DNA of 8,304 nucleotides from Myxococcales bacterium. GTDB taxonomy: Bacteria > Myxococcota_C > UBA6777. The stretch's first letter is position 1, and every line of letters begins with the position of its first letter. A program made the translations under genes and the position numbers. Positions 5,732-8,304 of this stretch are shown in pieces. The notes under the pieces were generated by a model. That model made no database searches. It saw only the letters and a list, made by a program, of their open reading frames with translations, and was not told the origin of the DNA. The stretch spans positions 1 to 8,304 of the forward strand of contig JALTMC010000044.1 in assembly GCA_027005175.1 (NCBI GenBank), read 5' to 3'.

Positions 5732-8304
5732 ATGAATTTAAGTTGCAAACGGTATGGATGGATGGTGGGCCTTGTCCTTGCCTTGTTGGTCAACACCGTC
5801 ACACCAGTCTCCGCACGACCTGCAACCAAGCCATCGAGCTACGCTCTCCATAAGATGCCTCTGCTGCGGCTCGTACTGCGCTTACTTCAACGGTTTTATG
5901 TCGATCCCACTCAATTTAAGGCAGACAAGATGCACCGCTCAGGCCTTCGGGCTCTAGAGCGACGACTGGCTGAGGTAAAAGTGTTCTGGTCAACCCAGAA
6001 AAAACAATATACCGTGCAACTTGGACCTTATCGTAAAACCTGGTCGTTCCCCCGATTTATCGGTTTATTCGACGTATGGATACGATTGCAACCGATCGCG
6101 GCCTTTGTCCAAAACCATTACCGAGGTGAAGTGCCACTCGCTGAGATCGAGTATGCGATGGTCCTTGGGGTCATGGCGACGCTCGACAAACAAACCCGTG
6201 TCATGAGTCGTCAAATCCTGTTGCGGCGACGCGCTCTTCGGCCTCATCGAAAGAGTGGAAAGATCGGAGCGGTCCTGTCGTGGGATAAAACGAAGAAGGC
6301 TTTGTTGATTCGACGTGTGGTCCCTGATGGCCCTGCCGACCTCGCTGGCTTAAGAGCAAAGGACCGGATTGTAGCCATCAACGGAAAGAAACTTGCGTCA
6401 GGGGTTCTTCGTGACTGGGTTCGTAAGATCATCGGTCTGCGTGGTTCACGTGTGATCTTGCATATCCAACGAAAGGGCTGGCCCAAACCCCGACGATTTG
6501 TGTTGATTCGAGCCAAGATGACACGCCCTCTGGTGATCAGTCACCTGCTCCCAGGAAAGATCGGATATATTCGTCTGCGCCAGTTCTCAGGAGGAGTCTC
6601 TTTATTGATTCGAGAGCAGCTCGCTCGCCTTCGACGAAAAGCCAAAGGAGACCTGCTAGGTCTTGCTCTCGACTTACGGGAAAATCCAGGAGGTCGTATT
6701 ACAGAAGCTGTCGCGATCGCCAGTATGTTTGTCGAAAGAGGCCAAGTTGTCACCTATGCTGGAGCCAATATCAAGCGGCGCACCTACCAAGTATCGGGAA
6801 AGAATGTAGAGGCCCTTTACCCCATGGTCGTGATGCTCAGCGCTCACTCGGCCTCAGCCTCTGAGTTACTGTCTGGGGCACTGCAAGGACACAATCGAGC
6901 CTTAGTGATAGGGCAACGTAGCTATGGAAAAGGAACGGTGCAAAGTGTGAGTAGTATCCCCAGGCTGGGGCTGATGTACCGCATCACAGTTGCACAGTAC
7001 ATGGTCCCCCCCGAGCGTTCGATTCAAATGATGGGGATCTCCCCAGACATTGCCCTCACCCCAGTCTCTCTCAAACCCGGAAACATCCGATACTACAGTA
7101 ATTATCTTCGAGACCAAGCTGCGCGAACGAAGCGGTGGCCTCGTTTTCTCCAGCAAAACCTCAACACTCACACCCAAAACTTAATGGAGATCCGTTACCT
7201 CGCCCACCCTATCCCCGGACGCAAGAAGAAACCATCCAAACCATCCAAACATCACTCGCTACATTCCTGGTTTATCAATCCCAATCACCCGCTCGGTCAA
7301 GACTTTGAGGTGTGGGTTGCGCGGTATATGTTGGCCAACGCCAAAAGTGGACGCCGCACCTTATTCTATGCCCAAGTCAAACGCGCTCTGCGCAAGCTAC
7401 AGCACCAACAGGAACAACGTATCATTCGATCTTTGCGGTATGATAAGACCGATTGGATGCGGCCTCCAAAGATCCGGTTTAAAGCAAAATTAAAGGCCAC
7501 TGTTCAACTCGTGGGAGTGAAATCACCTGTTTCCACAGGGAGGCCCTTCCAGCTCCGCCTTACCGTGACCAACCAAGGGAAAAGCCCTGCTTACAGGGTT
7601 CGAGCGATCCTTCGCTCCAAGTTACAGAGCCTTAACTACCAAGAGCTTTTGTTAGGCCGAATCAAAGCAGGTCGGTCCGTCTCCAGGATCTTAAAGATAG
7701 AGCTTCCACATCGTTTGCGCAGCGGTATCGATCGCCTCTCGTTTGTCATCCAGGCAGAGGGTAACGAGCCTTTGCAACCCACGGTCTTCCCCCTGGCATG
7801 GCACTCACCTCCACGCCCTCGTTACTCGGTATCCTACAAGATCGCAGACCCTTCTCCCGACGGCAATGGTGATGGACAGATACAAGCAGGTGAGCGAGTG
7901 TACCTCTTTGTCACAATCAAACAGCAAGGCCAGACCACCCCAACGAATCCTGTAGCGACCCTGTTTGTGGAGAGGGTTCGGGTTCCTCAACGTCGCGTGT
8001 CAATGAAAAATCTTGCATCTGGAAAAACCCAGACCGTCGTATTCTCCCTGCGAATCCCAGACAATGCTCGCCCAGGATTGCGTTACAGCACTTTGACACT
8101 CACAGAGAAAAATCTTGGCTTGCACATCCGACACAAGCTTCGATTATCGATTGCTCGTCCTTTCTCTACCTTGAGACCTCAGCCCAAGCAGTGGGGAGAG
8201 TGTCGTCCAACCAAGATCTACAACACTCCCAACCCACGAGGCCATGTGATTGCCAAGCTACAAAAAGACTCAAAGATCCGATGGTTACGAACCTATCACA
8301 ATAT
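5732..8304 (+). CDS. Exported C-terminal processing protease (S41) with PDZ, Ig-like and SH3b-like parts (3' end outside window)
   Basis: The frame runs 857 codons with no stop and leaves the window. The N-terminus is a Sec signal peptide: Lys-Arg, a hydrophobic core (about 11-20) and a VSA site after residue 28. Residues 29-175 form the helical N-terminal region common in this family. A PDZ domain (about 176-265, with PDGPADLAGLRAKDRIVAIN) precedes the S41 peptidase domain (about 275-440): IGYIRLRQF, DLRENPGG (314-321), SASASE with the catalytic Ser at 375, and SYGKGTVQ with Lys400 and Gln404. Ser-to-Lys spacing of 25 is as in E. coli Prc, so the Ser/Lys dyad looks intact. The usual GG before SASAS is AH here. 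A Lys-rich linker begins near 497. Two beta-rich segments follow (about 581-690 and 695-805), probably CARDB/Ig-like; the second contains DGNGDGQIQAGE (710-721), a calcium-loop-like motif. From about 827, TKIYNTPNPRGHVIAKL resembles the start of a bacterial SH3 domain. It likely cleaves envelope proteins in the periplasm; substrates are unknown. Confidence 0.92.
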   Translation, partial: MNLSCKRYGWMVGLVLALLVNTVTPVSARPATKPSSYALHKMPLLRLVLRLLQRFYVDPTQFKADKMHRSGLRALERRLAEVKVFWSTQKKQYTVQLGPYRKTWSFPRFIGLFDVWIRLQPIAAFVQNHYRGEVPLAEIEYAMVLGVMATLDKQTRVMSRQILLRRRALRPHRKSGKIGAVLSWDKTKKALLIRRVVPDGPADLAGLRAKDRIVAINGKKLASGVLRDWVRKIIGLRGSRVILHIQRKGWPKPRRFVLIRAKMTRPLVISHLLPGKIGYIRLRQFSGGVSLLIREQLARLRRKAKGDLLGLALDLRENPGGRITEAVAIASMFVERGQVVTYAGANIKRRTYQVSGKNVEALYPMVVMLSAHSASASELLSGALQGHNRALVIGQRSYGKGTVQSVSSIPRLGLMYRITVAQYMVPPERSIQMMGISPDIALTPVSLKPGNIRYYSNYLRDQAARTKRWPRFLQQNLNTHTQNLMEIRYLAHPIPGRKKKPSKPSKHHSLHSWFINPNHPLGQDFEVWVARYMLANAKSGRRTLFYAQVKRALRKLQHQQEQRIIRSLRYDKTDWMRPPKIRFKAKLKATVQLVGVKSPVSTGRPFQLRLTVTNQGKSPAYRVRAILRSKLQSLNYQELLLGRIKAGRSVSRILKIELPHRLRSGIDRLSFVIQAEGNEPLQPTVFPLAWHSPPRPRYSVSYKIADPSPDGNGDGQIQAGERVYLFVTIKQQGQTTPTNPVATLFVERVRVPQRRVSMKNLASGKTQTVVFSLRIPDNARPGLRYSTLTLTEKNLGLHIRHKLRLSIARPFSTLRPQPKQWGECRPTKIYNTPNPRGHVIAKLQKDSKIRWLRTYHN

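Noticed and set aside
5732-8304. Possible frameshifted or decayed region after the kinase
   Set aside because: Only short closed ORFs appear at first sight, but frame 2 is open for all 857 codons to the edge with intact protease motifs; the gene is merely cut by the window.

Overview
The window looks like chromosomal DNA of a Gram-negative bacterium with type IV pili and an elaborate envelope. The pointers are a PilT-family retraction ATPase, a type I (E. coli-like) MurB, a membrane-tethered protein with two C2 domains, a receiver-histidine kinase, and an exported multidomain S41 protease. Base composition is close to balanced. The mix resembles large-genome Myxococcota or Bradymonadales-type deltaproteobacteria, but this is an impression from domain content only. 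No mobile element, RNA gene or CRISPR array was seen.

Layout. (1) 3-1949, plus strand: the 3' part of a gene encoding two PilT-type ATPase modules fused head to tail, cut by the left window edge. (2) About 1958-2093: six perfect or near-perfect copies of a 21-bp direct repeat, filling nearly the whole gap between two convergent genes. (3) 2092-3183, minus strand: murB, the peptidoglycan precursor reductase. (4) 3184-3381: a divergent intergenic region carrying candidate start signals. (5) 3382-8304, plus strand: three closely packed genes. These are an N-terminally anchored double-C2 protein, a soluble REC-HisKA-HATPase protein starting 1 nt after it, and 21 nt later an exported C-terminal-processing (S41) protease with PDZ, two probable Ig-like domains and the start of an SH3b-like segment, running off the right edge. 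The protease frame is open for 857 codons without a stop.

How the genes may work together. The three-gene run is the best candidate for a system without a familiar name. It combines a possible calcium- or lipid-binding envelope protein, a cytoplasmic two-component signalling protein and an exported processing protease in apparent translational coupling. The domain calls rest on visible motifs; the functional link between them is inference from gene order. The pil fusion and murB face other directions and are probably independent of it.
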